39,835 nucleotides of DNA from Clostridia bacterium (lineage in GTDB: Bacteria; Bacillota; Peptococcia; Peptococcales; BICA1-8): NCBI GenBank assembly GCA_030154225.1, contig JASKKI010000015.1, forward strand, positions 1-39,835. Direction: 5' to 3'. The position numbers and the translations under genes were made by a program. Below, in pieces: positions 1 through 9,182 of the stretch. Positions within the stretch are counted from its first letter, which is position 1. Each line of letters opens with the position of its first letter. The notes beneath the pieces were generated by a model, which searched no databases, was not told the DNA's origin, and worked only from the letters and a program-made list of their open reading frames with translations.

Positions 1-7
1 ACCTCCT
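1..7 (-). promoter_or_regulatory. Ribosome-binding site of a gene lying left of the window
   Basis: The first seven bases read AGGAGGT on the minus strand, a perfect Shine-Dalgarno core pointing out of the window. It suggests a minus-strand gene starts just beyond position 1. Only the site itself is visible. Confidence 0.4.
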
Positions 8-276
8 GTATGTTTGGAGTAGACACCTAAATCATACATGATTTCTCACTATGGTTGTTTATTTTTTTACATGCATTTTACCTGTTGCATTTAATTTTAT
101 AATGAACCTTTTTTAAAATTTTTTATAAAAATTATCAGATAGTATAAATTCTTTTAAAATGTCTAATGACCTGCTAGTATAAAAGAAAAAGGCTTGCTTA
201 AACTTTCTATATCAGAGTACGATTAAATATACTTGGCGAAGTTATGTTAGAAAAAATACAGACAGGAAGTCTGCAT

Positions 277-323
277 CAAGGTTCACTGAATAATAGACGG
301 TGAATTGAACTTGTTCTTTTTTT
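277..323 (+). terminator. Possible rho-independent terminator or structured RNA end
   Basis: CAAG and a TTCAC arm pair with GTGAA and CTTG across a 13-base loop, with a bulge on the 3' side. TTCTTTTTTT follows. A second perfect hairpin (CAGAC, loop AGGAA, GTCTG) lies just upstream at 259-273. No gene is visible upstream on the plus strand, so the hairpins may belong to a small RNA or a decayed gene. Confidence 0.3.
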
Positions 324-439
324 CTTCGTTACGAGCCTTAGAGTATTATGTGCGTAGATCTTGAAAAACAAAGCATCCATTCTTTTTCTTTAAAAAATTA
401 TAGGCTGTTGACTTTGTCAAAAGTTTGAATAATTTTTTA

Positions 440-510
440 TTAAGAAAAATCGACTTCGACGGTCTTTCAGAACCTACAGTAGTTACAGTGCTACAGGGAA
501 TAAAAGATTA
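440..510 (-). repeat. Dispersed 70-nt repeat, copy A
   Basis: Read on the minus strand this segment matches 22735-22804 over almost its full length. The common core runs TAATCTTTTATT, CCTGTAGCAC, CTGTAGGTTCTGAAAGACCG, CGAAGTC and TTTTTCTTAA, with a few substitutions and a one-base indel. Both copies have an AACGTT-centred T/A palindrome on the same side. Function unknown. It resembles neither a coding sequence nor an insertion-sequence end. Confidence 0.75.
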
Positions 511-559
511 AGATTGAAGGTTAGCCCAAAAGCTATACTTTTTTTTAACGTTAAAAAAG

Positions 560-575
560 TGTTTCACGTGAAACA
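560..575. promoter_or_regulatory. parS centromere site
   Basis: TGTTTCACGTGAAACA is the exact 16-bp parS consensus for chromosomal ParB/Spo0J. The palindrome extends to 22 bp (557-578). It begins ten bases after the parB stop codon, so it sits in the origin-proximal domain where ParB loads and spreads as a CTP-dependent clamp. The hairpin it would form in RNA could also help end the parAB transcript. It is the only full parS I found in the window. Confidence 0.95.
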
Positions 576-585
576 CTTAAAAATT

Positions 586-1446
586 TTAAATATCTATTAA
601 TTCTAAAATCCTTTGTAAATCATCATGATTATAATATTCAATTTCAATCTTTCCTTTTTTACCATCATCTTTTATATTAACTTTTGTACTGAATCTATTA
701 CGTAATCTATCCTGAATATCATTTAAAATAGGAGATAGGGTGGATGCTTTACCTGTTTTGTTTTTAACAGCCGACTTTTTTAGTGATTTTTTTATTAAAT
801 TTTCTGTTTCCCTTACAGATAAACCATTATCAATAATTTGTTTAACTAACTGTAGTTGTAAAGATTGATTTTCAATGGAAAGTAATGGACGAGCATGACC
901 AACAGTCAGAACCCCCTTTGCCAAATAATCGTGAATTAATTCTGGTAAATGTAATATTCTTAGATAATTTGCAATAAAAGGACGAGATTTACCAACCTTT
1001 TTAGCGACCTCTTCCTGTGTTAAACCAAATTCTTCAATAAGTTTTTTATAAGCTTTAGCTTCTTCTATAGGATTTAAATCATGTCTTTGAATATTTTCAA
1101 TTAACGCCATTTCAGTCATATCACGATCTGATAAGGCTCTAATAACAGCAGGGATTTTTTCTAAACCTAATTGTTTACATGCTCTTAATCGCCTTTCTCC
1201 AACAACTAATTCATATCCTTCAGAATGAGGTCTAACTATAACTGGTTGAATTACACCATGTTCTTTTATAGAAGCAGCTAATTCTGATAATTTATCAGGA
1301 TCAAAATTTTTTCTAGGTTGGAAAGAATTGGGTAAAATTTCATGAATATTTAATTCGCTTATAGTATCTTTATCGGGATCATATTGAACCGGATTTGTAG
1401 TGGGAATTAATGCACCAAGTCCTTTTCCAAGACCTCTTTTACTCAT
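586..1446 (-). CDS. parB: Chromosome-partitioning protein ParB (Spo0J)
   Basis: ParB binds parS, closes around DNA as a CTP-fuelled clamp and loads SMC for origin segregation. The 286-residue protein begins with the typical basic MSKRGLGKGLGALIP. It has the CTP-binding boxes FQPRKNF (about 42-48), GERRLRA (83-89) and ENIQR (117-121), then a helix-turn-helix whose recognition segment reads KSRPFIANYLR (153-163). Arg-Pro there is the ParB type rather than the Noc type. A C-terminal dimerisation region follows a Lys-rich linker. The ATG overlaps the parA stop as ATGA, so the two are translationally coupled. A parS site follows ten bases after the stop. Confidence 0.97.
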   Translation of the reverse strand: MSKRGLGKGLGALIPTTNPVQYDPDKDTISELNIHEILPNSFQPRKNFDPDKLSELAASIKEHGVIQPVIVRPHSEGYELVVGERRLRACKQLGLEKIPAVIRALSDRDMTEMALIENIQRHDLNPIEEAKAYKKLIEEFGLTQEEVAKKVGKSRPFIANYLRILHLPELIHDYLAKGVLTVGHARPLLSIENQSLQLQLVKQIIDNGLSVRETENLIKKSLKKSAVKNKTGKASTLSPILNDIQDRLRNRFSTKVNIKDDGKKGKIEIEYYNHDDLQRILELIDI

Positions 1447-2204
1447 CTGTTAATCACTTCCTTTGCCAGTTCCATGTACATTTCAGCTCCTTTTGATTTG
1501 GGATCATATATAATTATAGGTTGACCAAAACTAGGAGCCTCACTTAAACGAACATTTCTAGGTATAATACTAGTAAACACTTTTTCTTTAAAATAATTTT
1601 TTACTTCATCTACAACTTGTATTGATAGATTAGTCCTGGCATCAAACATAGTTAAAACAGCACCTTCAATTTCTAAATTAGGATTAAGATGTTTTTGAAC
1701 AAGTTGTACAGTATTCATCAATTGACTTAAACCTTCCAAAGCATAATACTCACATTGAATAGGTATTAATATAGAGTCAGCAGCAGTTAAAGCATTAAGA
1801 GTAAGTAAACCTAAAGACGGTGGGCAGTCAATAAAAATAAAATCATATTCTGATTTAATAGGTTCAAGGGCTTTTTTTAATTTTACTTCCCTGGATATTG
1901 CAGAAACTAGTTCCACTTCTGCACCAGCTAGTTGAATAGTAGCAGGAACAATAAATAAATTATCAATTTCCGAAGACAAAATTACTTTTGAAATAGGGAC
2001 ATTATTAACTATAACATCATATATACACCTAATATTAGAAGTAACTTTATTAATACCTACACCACTACTAGCATTACCCTGGGGGTCTATATCAATTAGT
2101 AATACTTTCTTTCCTAATGTAGCTAAACAGGAAGATAAATTTACAGCAGTTGTGGTTTTAGCTACACCACCTTTCTGATTGGCTATGGCAATAATTTTTC
2201 CCAC
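1443..2204 (-). CDS. parA: Chromosome-partitioning ATPase ParA (Soj)
   Basis: ParA-family ATPase, partner of ParB in origin segregation; in Bacillus, Soj also modulates DnaA. The frame extends to 2249, but I place the start at the GTG at 2204, behind a GGGGTG ribosome-binding site. This gives 253 residues beginning MGKIIAIANQKGG, as in the family. The deviant Walker A is KGGVAKTT (11-18), with both the signature and catalytic lysines present. A Walker B FIDCPPSLG follows. The longer start would add 15 hydrophobic residues not seen in the family. It forms one operon with parB and is separated from noc by about 475 bp. Confidence 0.95.
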   Translation of the reverse strand: MGKIIAIANQKGGVAKTTTAVNLSSCLATLGKKVLLIDIDPQGNASSGVGINKVTSNIRCIYDVIVNNVPISKVILSSEIDNLFIVPATIQLAGAEVELVSAISREVKLKKALEPIKSEYDFIFIDCPPSLGLLTLNALTAADSILIPIQCEYYALEGLSQLMNTVQLVQKHLNPNLEIEGAVLTMFDARTNLSIQVVDEVKNYFKEKVFTSIIPRNVRLSEAPSFGQPIIIYDPKSKGAEMYMELAKEVINR

Positions 2205-2615
2205 TAGAATCACCCCACAACATAAAATATATATAATGTAAAATTCCACTTAATCGAGAAATCTTCCTGCCGATGTAACAAAATAAATATAATATTATTT
2301 ATTAGAAATAAGCAATTTTAGATTAATTTAAAAATTAAGGAAAATTATTATAACACTATTAATAACTTTCTTTATATTTATTACATTTAAGTTTCTTACT
2401 TTTGGTAATTATAAGTGTTGGAGAATAGTCTCCTTACTATAAAAAAATATTAGACAATGTTCTATTTGTGAAATTAAAATGAGTATAACTAATTAATTAG
2501 TATTTTTTTATATGTATCAAATTAAGGATAATTTAATTTATATTCAAAATTACCCTACTTTACATGTAATTATAAATAAATTAATAATTTAAACCCTTAA
2601 AAAAAAATAAATATA

Positions 2616-2629
2616 GGAACATTTGTTCC
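2616..2629. promoter_or_regulatory. GAAC-N4-GTTC palindrome, LexA-box-like
   Basis: GGAACATTTGTTCC keeps the GAAC-N4-GTTC core of Gram-positive LexA/DinR boxes, but the flanking bases are reversed from the usual C...G. It lies between the noc terminator and the distant parA start, not at an obvious promoter, so a regulatory role is uncertain. Confidence 0.25.
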
Positions 2630-2640
2630 CTTTATAATAA

Positions 2641-2668
2641 AAAAGAGCGTTAATTATTAACACCCTTA
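2641..2668 (-). terminator. Terminator after noc
   Basis: On the minus strand AAGGGTGTTAAT, a single A, then ATTAACGCTCTT form an almost fully paired stem with two G-U pairs, followed by a T-run. It lies just past the noc stop codon. Confidence 0.65.
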
Positions 2669-2680
2669 AATACATTTTAT

Positions 2681-3529
2681 TTATTTAGCAACATTATGTT
2701 TGTTTTTAGGTAATCTAATGGTTACTTCTAAATAATCGTCATATTCATTTTCTGTAATATCTGCAGGAAGACCTGCATCCTGAATAGTTTGAACAGCACC
2801 TCTAATAGTATTAAGAAAAATACGCATATCTTTAAATATTTTAGTCATCTTGCGTTTCATTTTTTCTTTAGCAACTTTTTCATTATTAATTAGTAATTGT
2901 TCAACTAATTCATCAGTTTGTCTTACATTTAAATTATTAATATAAATTTCATTTAATGCTTTCAATTGTAATTTTTCATTATTTAATTTAAGTAAAGCTC
3001 TGGCATGTCTTTCAGTAATAACGTTTACAGAAATCTCTCTTTGAACAGTAGGGGATAGATTTAATAATCTTAATTTATTAGCAATTGTAGATTGACTTTT
3101 ACCAACCCTTTTAGCAACTTCATCCTGGGTAATACCAAATTCTTTAATTAGTTTTGCATAACCTTCTGCCTCTTCAAAATAATTCAAATCTTCCCTCTGA
3201 AGATTTTCAATTAAAGCCATTTCTGCAATTTCTTTATCACTCAGATTTCTAATTATGGCAGGTATAGTTTGTAAACCTAATAACTGGCTAGCTCTAAATC
3301 TTCGTTCACCGGCAACAAGTTCATAACCCGTTCCAATTTTACGAACTATAATAGGCTGTAAAACACCAAACTCTTTAATTGATTGAGCTAACTCTTCTAA
3401 TTGTGCTGGATCAAAAACTCTTCTGGGTTGAAAAGGATTAGGAGTTATTAAAGATAAATCTAAATGTTTTATTTCATTTTTATCTATATCTTGTGTAATA
3501 CCAAATATTTTAGATATATGATCTTTCAT
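2681..3529 (-). CDS. noc: Nucleoid occlusion protein Noc
   Basis: ParB paralogue that binds Noc-binding sites, anchors DNA to the membrane and blocks FtsZ assembly over the nucleoid. I start it at the ATG at 3529 (282 residues), behind AAGGGGGTG; a TTG one codon earlier is possible. The N-terminus MKDHISKIFGITQ can form the amphipathic membrane-binding helix typical of Noc. CTP-binding motifs are FQPRRVF (33-39) and GERRFRA (74-80). The recognition helix QSTIANKLRLL (146-156) is the Noc type and differs from the ParB of this window (RPFIANYLR). The end (EYDDYLEVTIRLPK) also matches Bacillus Noc. It lies between rsmG and parA as in Bacillus. Confidence 0.95.
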   Translation of the reverse strand: MKDHISKIFGITQDIDKNEIKHLDLSLITPNPFQPRRVFDPAQLEELAQSIKEFGVLQPIIVRKIGTGYELVAGERRFRASQLLGLQTIPAIIRNLSDKEIAEMALIENLQREDLNYFEEAEGYAKLIKEFGITQDEVAKRVGKSQSTIANKLRLLNLSPTVQREISVNVITERHARALLKLNNEKLQLKALNEIYINNLNVRQTDELVEQLLINNEKVAKEKMKRKMTKIFKDMRIFLNTIRGAVQTIQDAGLPADITENEYDDYLEVTIRLPKNKHNVAK

Positions 3530-3646
3530 CAAGGAACACCCCTTATAATCAGTTCACTTTTATATTCTATTAAATTTATATAAATTCCTCCTAAAATTTT
3601 TAAATTTTACATTTTTATCCATTATCTTTACATTTTATAATATTCT

Positions 3647-4366
3647 CTAAGAAAGTAAAGGCTTTTTGGAAGGTATACCTGCTTTTCTCGGATATTTATC
3701 TAACGTTGGTTTAACTTTTTTAATAGTTATTATAATTCTATTAATTTTTTCATCTTGTAAAGAAAATTTATCCATTTTGTATACCTCTCCTCCAAGTAAA
3801 TTAAGAGCAAGATTACTCTCATTTAATTCATTTAATCCTTCCGGACCTTTCAATGCCATGAAATAACCACCAATTTTAACAAAAGGAAGACAAAGTTCAA
3901 GTAAAACAGGTAGTCTAGCCACAGCTCTAGCTAAAACTAGATCATAATTCTCTCGATATAAATTATTTTTTCCTAAATCTTCAGCCCTACCATGTACACA
4001 AACAACTTTTTCTAAATTTAATTTACTTAGAACAAATTCTAAAAAAGTTATTCTTTTTTGTAATGAATCACATAAAGTTAGATCAATACTATTATTAAGC
4101 ACAATTTTTAAAGGTATACCTGGAAAACCGGCACCAGTACCTATATCTATAATCTTTTTTCCTTCCCATGGTAAATTTACTTTTAAACAGAAAAGGGAAT
4201 CAATAAAATGTTTATAAATAATATCTTCTTCCCTTTCTAATGAAGTTAAATTCATCTTATTATTCCATTCTCTTAAAAAAGAAGCAAATAAAACTAGTTT
4301 ATTAATTTGCTCATCATTTAAATTAAAACCTTTCTGAGGTAAAATTTTTAATAATTTATCTTTCAC
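3647..4366 (-). CDS. rsmG: 16S rRNA (guanine-N7)-methyltransferase RsmG (GidB)
   Basis: SAM-dependent enzyme that methylates N7 of G527 in 16S rRNA; its loss gives low-level streptomycin resistance in other bacteria. The 239-residue protein has the family N-terminus ([12 protein letters not shown]) and SAM-binding motif [15 protein letters not shown], followed by the acidic strand LTLCDS. The C-terminal tail ([13 protein letters not shown]) is the family signature. The start is GTG, behind AGGAGC located inside mnmG. It overlaps the end of mnmG by 11 bases, so the two are co-transcribed and probably coupled. Confidence 0.96.
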   Translation of the reverse strand: MKDKLLKILPQKGFNLNDEQINKLVLFASFLREWNNKMNLTSLEREEDIIYKHFIDSLFCLKVNLPWEGKKIIDIGTGAGFPGIPLKIVLNNSIDLTLCDSLQKRITFLEFVLSKLNLEKVVCVHGRAEDLGKNNLYRENYDLVLARAVARLPVLLELCLPFVKIGGYFMALKGPEGLNELNESNLALNLLGGEVYKMDKFSLQDEKINRIIITIKKVKPTLDKYPRKAGIPSKKPLLS

Positions 4367-6254
4367 CGGAAATTGCTCCTTTACGTCGTTGTTGTTCTAA
4401 AAACACCATTAAAACTGAGATGTCAGCAGGAGAAACCCCTGATATTCTAGAAGCTTGTCCGATAGAGGTAGGTTTAATATTATTTAACTTTTGTTTAGCC
4501 TCATTCCTTAAACCGGTAATTTTAGTATAATCCAAATCAAGGGGTAAAAATCTATTTTCAATTTTTTCGAACCTTTCTATCTGAATCAGTTGCTTATTTA
4601 TATAACCTTCAAATTTAATTTGAATTTCCACCTGTTCTTTTACATCATTATTAATCTCCTTATCTCCATATCCTATGTTAATTAAATCATCATAAGAAAT
4701 TTCTGGTCTCTTTAATAAATCAGCTGCAGAGATAGATTGCTTTAATAATGAACTTTGTTTATTCTTTAGTAAATTAATTAAATTCTTATCTGTAGGACTA
4801 AGCATTAACTCTTTTAATCGACATTTTTCCCGGGAAATATTTTCTTTTTTGATAATAAATTTCTCATATCTATCTTTTTTAACTAAACCTATTTCCCATC
4901 CTTTTTCTGTTAATCTTAAATCAGCATTATCTTGCCGGAGTAATAAACGATATTCAGCTCTGGAAGTTAACATACGATAAGGTTCATTTGTACCTTTAGT
5001 AACCAAATCATCTATAAGAACACCTATATAAGCTTCTGATCTTTTTAAAATAAATGGCTCTTTGTTTCTTATTTTTAAAACAGCATTAATACCTGCTATT
5101 AAACCCTGTGCCGCAGCTTCTTCATAACCGGAAGTTCCATTGATTTGCCCCGCTGTAAATAATCCGCTAATTTTTTTAGTTTCCAGTGTTAATTTAAGTT
5201 GAGTAGGGTTAAGACAATCATATTCAATTGCATAGGCTGGACGCATAATTTCAACTTTTTCTAAACCGGGAATTGTTCTATACATTTCTAGTTGAACATC
5301 TTCCGGTAAGCTAGAAGAAACACCTTGAACATACATTTCATAGGTATTTAAGCCTTCTGGTTCAATAAATATTTGGTGACTGGACTTATCAGAAAAACGT
5401 ACAATCTTATCTTCAATAGAAGGACAGTACCTTGGTCCTGTTCCTTCAATTGATCCGGAATACAAAGGTGCCCGGTGTAAATTATCCCTAATAATTTTAT
5501 GGGTTTTTTCATTGGTATAAGTAAGCCAGCAAGAATAATTATAAGGTGAAGGATCCTCACTCATAAAAGAAAAAAACAATTTTTTATTATCACCGGGTTG
5601 TTCAATCATTTTAGAAAAATCAATAGTTCTTTTATCAACACGGGCAGGTGTACCTGTTTTAAATCTCATTATTTCTAATCCTAACTCTTTTAAATTTTCA
5701 GCAAGATTGATTGAAGCTTGTTGTCCATTAGGTCCGGCAATATAATTAAAATCTCCTATAATAATTTTCCCCCGTAAATATGTTCCCGTTGTTAATATAA
5801 CAGCTTGAGCGGTGTAAATGGCTCCTGTTTGAGTAATAATACCTTTTATCTTATTATTTTCAACAATTATTTTTTCCACCATTGCTTGCTTTACATCTAA
5901 ATTATCTTGTGATTGTAAAGTTTGTATCATTTCCCGTTGATACCACTGTTTATCGGCCTGAGCCCTTAAAGCATGGACAGCAGGACCTTTACCCGTATTT
6001 AACATTCTGACTTGAATATTAGTTTTATCAATATTAATGCCCATTTGTCCACCTAATGCGTCAATTTCCCTAACTAAATGACCTTTAGCTGGACCACCAA
6101 CAGCAGGATTACAAGGCATTAAAGCAATATTTTCAATACTAATAGTAACCACTAATGTTTTACAACCCATTCGAGCAGAAGCAAGAGCAGCTTCACATCC
6201 GGCATGACCGGCCCCTATAACAATTACATCATAATTACCTGCTAAAAACTCCAT
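4356..6254 (-). CDS. mnmG: tRNA uridine-34 modification enzyme MnmG (GidA)
   Basis: FAD-dependent subunit that, with MnmE, installs (carboxymethyl)aminomethyl groups on the wobble uridine of several tRNAs. The 632-residue protein opens with the FAD Rossmann motif [19 protein letters not shown] (about 12-30). It contains [17 protein letters not shown] and the family signature [12 protein letters not shown]. The C-terminal MnmE- and tRNA-binding domain ends [20 protein letters not shown]. The ATG has a strong GGAGG. It follows mnmE by 11 bases. A Noc-binding palindrome is embedded in the coding sequence at 4825-4838. Confidence 0.97.
   Translation of the reverse strand: MEFLAGNYDVIVIGAGHAGCEAALASARMGCKTLVVTISIENIALMPCNPAVGGPAKGHLVREIDALGGQMGINIDKTNIQVRMLNTGKGPAVHALRAQADKQWYQREMIQTLQSQDNLDVKQAMVEKIIVENNKIKGIITQTGAIYTAQAVILTTGTYLRGKIIIGDFNYIAGPNGQQASINLAENLKELGLEIMRFKTGTPARVDKRTIDFSKMIEQPGDNKKLFFSFMSEDPSPYNYSCWLTYTNEKTHKIIRDNLHRAPLYSGSIEGTGPRYCPSIEDKIVRFSDKSSHQIFIEPEGLNTYEMYVQGVSSSLPEDVQLEMYRTIPGLEKVEIMRPAYAIEYDCLNPTQLKLTLETKKISGLFTAGQINGTSGYEEAAAQGLIAGINAVLKIRNKEPFILKRSEAYIGVLIDDLVTKGTNEPYRMLTSRAEYRLLLRQDNADLRLTEKGWEIGLVKKDRYEKFIIKKENISREKCRLKELMLSPTDKNLINLLKNKQSSLLKQSISAADLLKRPEISYDDLINIGYGDKEINNDVKEQVEIQIKFEGYINKQLIQIERFEKIENRFLPLDLDYTKITGLRNEAKQKLNNIKPTSIGQASRISGVSPADISVLMVFLEQQRRKGAISGER
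4825..4838. promoter_or_regulatory. Noc-binding site (NBS) inside mnmG
   Basis: TTTTCCCGGGAAAT matches 13 of 14 bases of the Bacillus NBS consensus ATTTCCCGGGAAAT, with the full TTTCCCGGGAAA palindrome intact. It lies about 1.3 kb from noc. Other CCCGGG hexamers in the window lack the flanking TTT/AAA arms. Confidence 0.7.
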
Positions 6255-6265
6255 AATAATCCTCC

Positions 6266-7648
6266 TTATTTACCAAGGCAAAATTGTGAAAATATTTGAT
6301 CTATAATATCATCTTCTATTGTATCTCCAGTTATTTTTCCTAAACTTTCCCATGCACCACGAATATCTATAACTACAAAATCACCTGGCATTTCATTTTC
6401 CAAAGAGTTAATAGCCCCTTTTAAATATTCAATGGCTTTTTCTAATGATTGAATATGCCTAGCATTAGTAATAATAGTCTCCTGAGAAATTTCTATTTTG
6501 CCTTCAAAAAACATATCTATAATTTGTTTTTCAAGTAATTCCAAACCTTCATTTTCCTTTACGGAAATCTGAATTAAAGGTTTATTTCCTATAATATTTT
6601 TAATTGATTCCAGATTATGTTGTTTATATTCCAGATCAATCTTATTTACCAAAACAATAGTTGGTATATCATTTAAAAATCTATTCAATATTTCAATATC
6701 TTCAGTAGTGATACCTGTTAAAACATCAAATACATATAATACTAAATCAGCTTTTTTAATCAATTCTTTAGATTTTTCAACACCAATTTTCTCAACTATA
6801 TTATCAGTTTCTCTAATTCCGGCAGTGTCAATTATCTTAACAGGAATTCCAGCCAGACTAATGAATTCTTCAATGACATCCCTGGTTGTACCAGGAACAT
6901 CAGTAACAATTGCTCTAGTTTCTTTTAATAAAGCATTTAATAAACTGGATTTTCCAACATTAGGTTTTCCAATAATTACTACATTAAGACCCTCTCTTAT
7001 AATTTTACCTTTTTGAGATGTTTCTAAAATTTTTTGAATCATATCTTTTAAAATATGAATTTTTTCTAATTGTTGAGAATTGCTTAATCGTTCAATATCT
7101 TCGTCAGGAAAATCGATATCAGCTTCAATATAAGCCACTAATTTTAGAAGTTCATTACGAGTTTTATTTACCATCGCTGATAATGAACCTTGTAACTGAT
7201 TGACAGCTACATCTAATCCTTTTTCCGTTTTTGCATTTACAATATCCATAATAGATTCAGCTTGTGCTAAATCTAATTTTCCATTTAAAAAAGCGCGTTT
7301 ACTAAATTCACCAGGTTCTGCCAAACGAGCTCCATTTCTTAAAACAAGCTCTAATACTTTTCTAACAGGAACCATTCCACCATGACATTGAATCTCAACA
7401 ACATCTTCCCCTGTAAAAGTAGCAGGACCTTTCATAATTAAAAAAAGAGCTTCATCTACAGTTTTGTTTTCTTTAAAATCATAAACTTTTCCATAAATGA
7501 TAGAATGAGATTGAACAAATTTAAAATTCTTTTTTCCTTTATATACAGACTCTCCGATATTAATGGCTTCTGGACCACTGATCCTTATAATTCCTACACT
7601 AGCCGAACCCATTGCTGTAACAATTGCAGCTATAGTATCATTCAACAA
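6266..7648 (-). CDS. mnmE: tRNA-modification GTPase MnmE (TrmE)
   Basis: Potassium-activated GTPase that works with MnmG on wobble uridines. The 460-residue protein has an N-terminal formyl-THF-binding-like domain (1-118), then a helical domain. The inserted G domain carries GKPNVGKS (227-234), [14 protein letters not shown] and NKID. The helical C-terminus ends FCLGK, keeping the functional Cys (457). The start is one of two adjacent TTG codons after GGGGTGAC. It leads the mnmE-mnmG-rsmG operon, with a 240-bp gap from khpB upstream. Confidence 0.97.
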   Translation of the reverse strand: MLNDTIAAIVTAMGSASVGIIRISGPEAINIGESVYKGKKNFKFVQSHSIIYGKVYDFKENKTVDEALFLIMKGPATFTGEDVVEIQCHGGMVPVRKVLELVLRNGARLAEPGEFSKRAFLNGKLDLAQAESIMDIVNAKTEKGLDVAVNQLQGSLSAMVNKTRNELLKLVAYIEADIDFPDEDIERLSNSQQLEKIHILKDMIQKILETSQKGKIIREGLNVVIIGKPNVGKSSLLNALLKETRAIVTDVPGTTRDVIEEFISLAGIPVKIIDTAGIRETDNIVEKIGVEKSKELIKKADLVLYVFDVLTGITTEDIEILNRFLNDIPTIVLVNKIDLEYKQHNLESIKNIIGNKPLIQISVKENEGLELLEKQIIDMFFEGKIEISQETIITNARHIQSLEKAIEYLKGAINSLENEMPGDFVVIDIRGAWESLGKITGDTIEDDIIDQIFSQFCLGK

Positions 7649-7850
7649 CTTAAGTCACCCCATGGAAAAATATTCTGCACATATGTTACCACAAATTAAA
7701 TATAAAAACACATCCTTCTAAAAAAAAACTAACATTACCCGACTTATACAAAATTTTTAAAACTAATTCCTATCTTTAAAATAGCTTACAATAAATACAA
7801 AAAAAATAGAATTACAATAACTAGTAATATGTTTTTACCAAAAAATCAAA

Positions 7851-7880
7851 AAAGCCCAGTAATTTAAATTTACCAGGCTT
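7851..7880 (-). terminator. Terminator after khpB
   Basis: On the minus strand AAGCCTGGTAAAT and ATTACTGGGCTT form a stem around a TTAA loop, followed by TTTTTT. It starts just past the khpB stop codon and separates the rpmH-yidC-khpB cluster from mnmE. Confidence 0.8.
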
Positions 7881-7888
7881 TCTTTACT

Positions 7889-8512
7889 TTAATTGTTTTT
7901 AGGCACTATTACTACTTTTCTATAAGGCTCTTCACCTTCACTATAGGTTGTAATGGAATCATCATCTTGCAATGCTAAATGAATAATTCTTCTTTCATGA
8001 GGATTCATAGGTTCTAAAACAACTTTCCGACCAGTACGCTTAACTTTTTCAGATAATTTAGTAGCTAAATTAATTAAAGTATCTGCTCTACGATCACGAT
8101 ATCCTTCTACATCAATTATAATTTTTGTTTTCTGGTCACTTTTCTTATTTATAAACAGATTTAATAAAAATTGAAGTGAATCTAATGTATCACCCCTACG
8201 TCCTATCAAAATACCAAGGTTATCTCCACTTAAATTAAAAATAGTATGTTCCTTAGTCCTTTTTACTTCAATAATTGGTTTTAAATGCATAAAATAAAAT
8301 ATTTTTTCTAAAAAAATTTGAGCTTGCTTTTCTGGATCATATTTTTCTTCAACTCTAACTAAAGCATTTTTATTACCAAGTAATCCTAAAAAACCTTTAT
8401 TTGGTTGTTCTAAAACTTCAATTTTAACTTCATCCCTACTTAGCTGTAACTCCTCTAAGGCTAACTTTATTGCATCTTCTACAGTTTTCGCAGATATTTC
8501 AATACTTCTCAT
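7889..8512 (-). CDS. khpB: RNA-binding protein KhpB (Jag/EloR)
   Basis: RNA-binding protein, usually paired with KhpA, linked in other Firmicutes to cell elongation. Its 207 residues contain an N-terminal Jag_N domain (about 1-52), a KH domain with the GxxG loop in IGRRGDTL (103-110), and a C-terminal R3H domain (NPHERRIIH, 170-178). It is full length for the family. Its ATG overlaps the yidC stop by 4 bases (ATGA), the common yidC-jag arrangement. Confidence 0.94.
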   Translation of the reverse strand: MRSIEISAKTVEDAIKLALEELQLSRDEVKIEVLEQPNKGFLGLLGNKNALVRVEEKYDPEKQAQIFLEKIFYFMHLKPIIEVKRTKEHTIFNLSGDNLGILIGRRGDTLDSLQFLLNLFINKKSDQKTKIIIDVEGYRDRRADTLINLATKLSEKVKRTGRKVVLEPMNPHERRIIHLALQDDDSITTYSEGEEPYRKVVIVPKNN

Positions 8513-9174
8513 TTACCACCAACTTCCTCCTTCTTTTCAGCAAGCGGTTGACGATTGATCAAATATTGTTGGATAGCACCTAAAATATTAAAGACAACCC
8601 AGTACAAAGCCAATCCGGCAGCAAATTTCATACTAATATAACCAATAAACAAAGGCATAAAATATAACAACATAGCATTAGATGAATTAGTACCAGTAGT
8701 AGGAGTAGTAATCTTAGATTGAACAAATGTAGCTAAAGCTACTAAAATAGGCAAAATATAATAAGGGTCAGGTTGACTTAAATTAGCAATCCAAAAAAAC
8801 TTAGCATGAGCAGCAGGTTCAAAATTAAAATCTCTTAATGCAGTAAAAAGACCAATTAAAATTGGCATTTGAACCAAAATAGGTAAACAACCAGCGGCAG
8901 GATTAACATTATATTCTTTATATAAATCCATAATTGCCTTGTTCATTTTTTCTTTATCATTTTTATATTTCTTTTGAATTTCTTGCACCTTGGGCTGAAT
9001 TAATTGCATACCTTTCATTGACTTCATCTGTTTTAAAGATAAAGGATATAAAACTATTTTTAAAAGAATAGTCAATAATATAATAGCCAAGGCATAGCTG
9101 GGTAAACCTATTGTATTTGTAAAACTATATAAAGCCATTATTATACTTTTTAAACCATCCACTAACCAATCCAA
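8509..9174 (-). CDS. yidC: Membrane protein insertase YidC (OxaA/SpoIIIJ family)
   Basis: Inserts and folds membrane proteins alone or with SecYEG. The 221-residue Gram-positive-size protein has about five hydrophobic segments and a cytoplasmic hairpin rich in Lys/Gln (KQMKSMKGMQLIQPKVQEIQKKY). The groove segment reads ILLTILLKIVLYPL; the invariant-charge position usually Arg is Lys39 here. No lipobox is seen, unlike Bacillus SpoIIIJ. The start is TTG at 9174, with a modest AGGGA site that lies in the 3' arm of a hairpin. A much better ribosome-binding site lies about 40 bases upstream but is cut off from this frame by a TAG codon. Confidence 0.94.
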   Translation of the reverse strand: MDWLVDGLKSIIMALYSFTNTIGLPSYALAIILLTILLKIVLYPLSLKQMKSMKGMQLIQPKVQEIQKKYKNDKEKMNKAIMDLYKEYNVNPAAGCLPILVQMPILIGLFTALRDFNFEPAAHAKFFWIANLSQPDPYYILPILVALATFVQSKITTPTTGTNSSNAMLLYFMPLFIGYISMKFAAGLALYWVVFNILGAIQQYLINRQPLAEKKEEVGGK

Positions 9175-9182
9175 ACGAATTC

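Larger units (their letters stand above)
8..556. other. Intergenic region downstream of parB, no recognised gene
   Basis: About 550 bases with no convincing coding sequence. A 19-codon reading frame at 244-303 has no good ribosome-binding site. The region holds two hairpins (259-273 and 277-313) followed by a T-run at 314-323, one copy of a 70-nt repeat (440-510), and an 18-bp perfect palindrome centred on AACGTT at 541-558. The last abuts parS. Confidence 0.5.
2205..2680. other. AT-rich gap between noc and parA
   Basis: About 475 bases without a gene. It should contain the parAB promoter on the minus strand, but the extreme A/T content makes any one assignment unreliable. Identifiable items are the noc terminator (2645-2668) and a palindrome GGAACATTTGTTCC at 2616-2629. 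Confidence 0.5.

Noticed and set aside
244-303. 19-codon frame beginning MLEKIQTGSLHQG
   Set aside because: No proper ribosome-binding site and it overlaps the hairpins; not supported as a gene.
401-425. TTGACA...TATAAT on the minus strand near 404-420
   Set aside because: The spacing between hexamers is only about 12 bases, too short for a sigma-A promoter.
3586-3593. AGGAGGAA about 55 bases upstream of noc, in phase with it through an ATT codon
   Set aside because: ATT starts are very rare and the annotated ATG has its own good AAGGGGGTG site; the family N-terminus also fits the ATG. Probably chance.
3666-7699. Several plus-strand frames opposite rsmG and mnmE
   Set aside because: They overlap clear conserved genes on the other strand and show no family resemblance or ribosome-binding sites.
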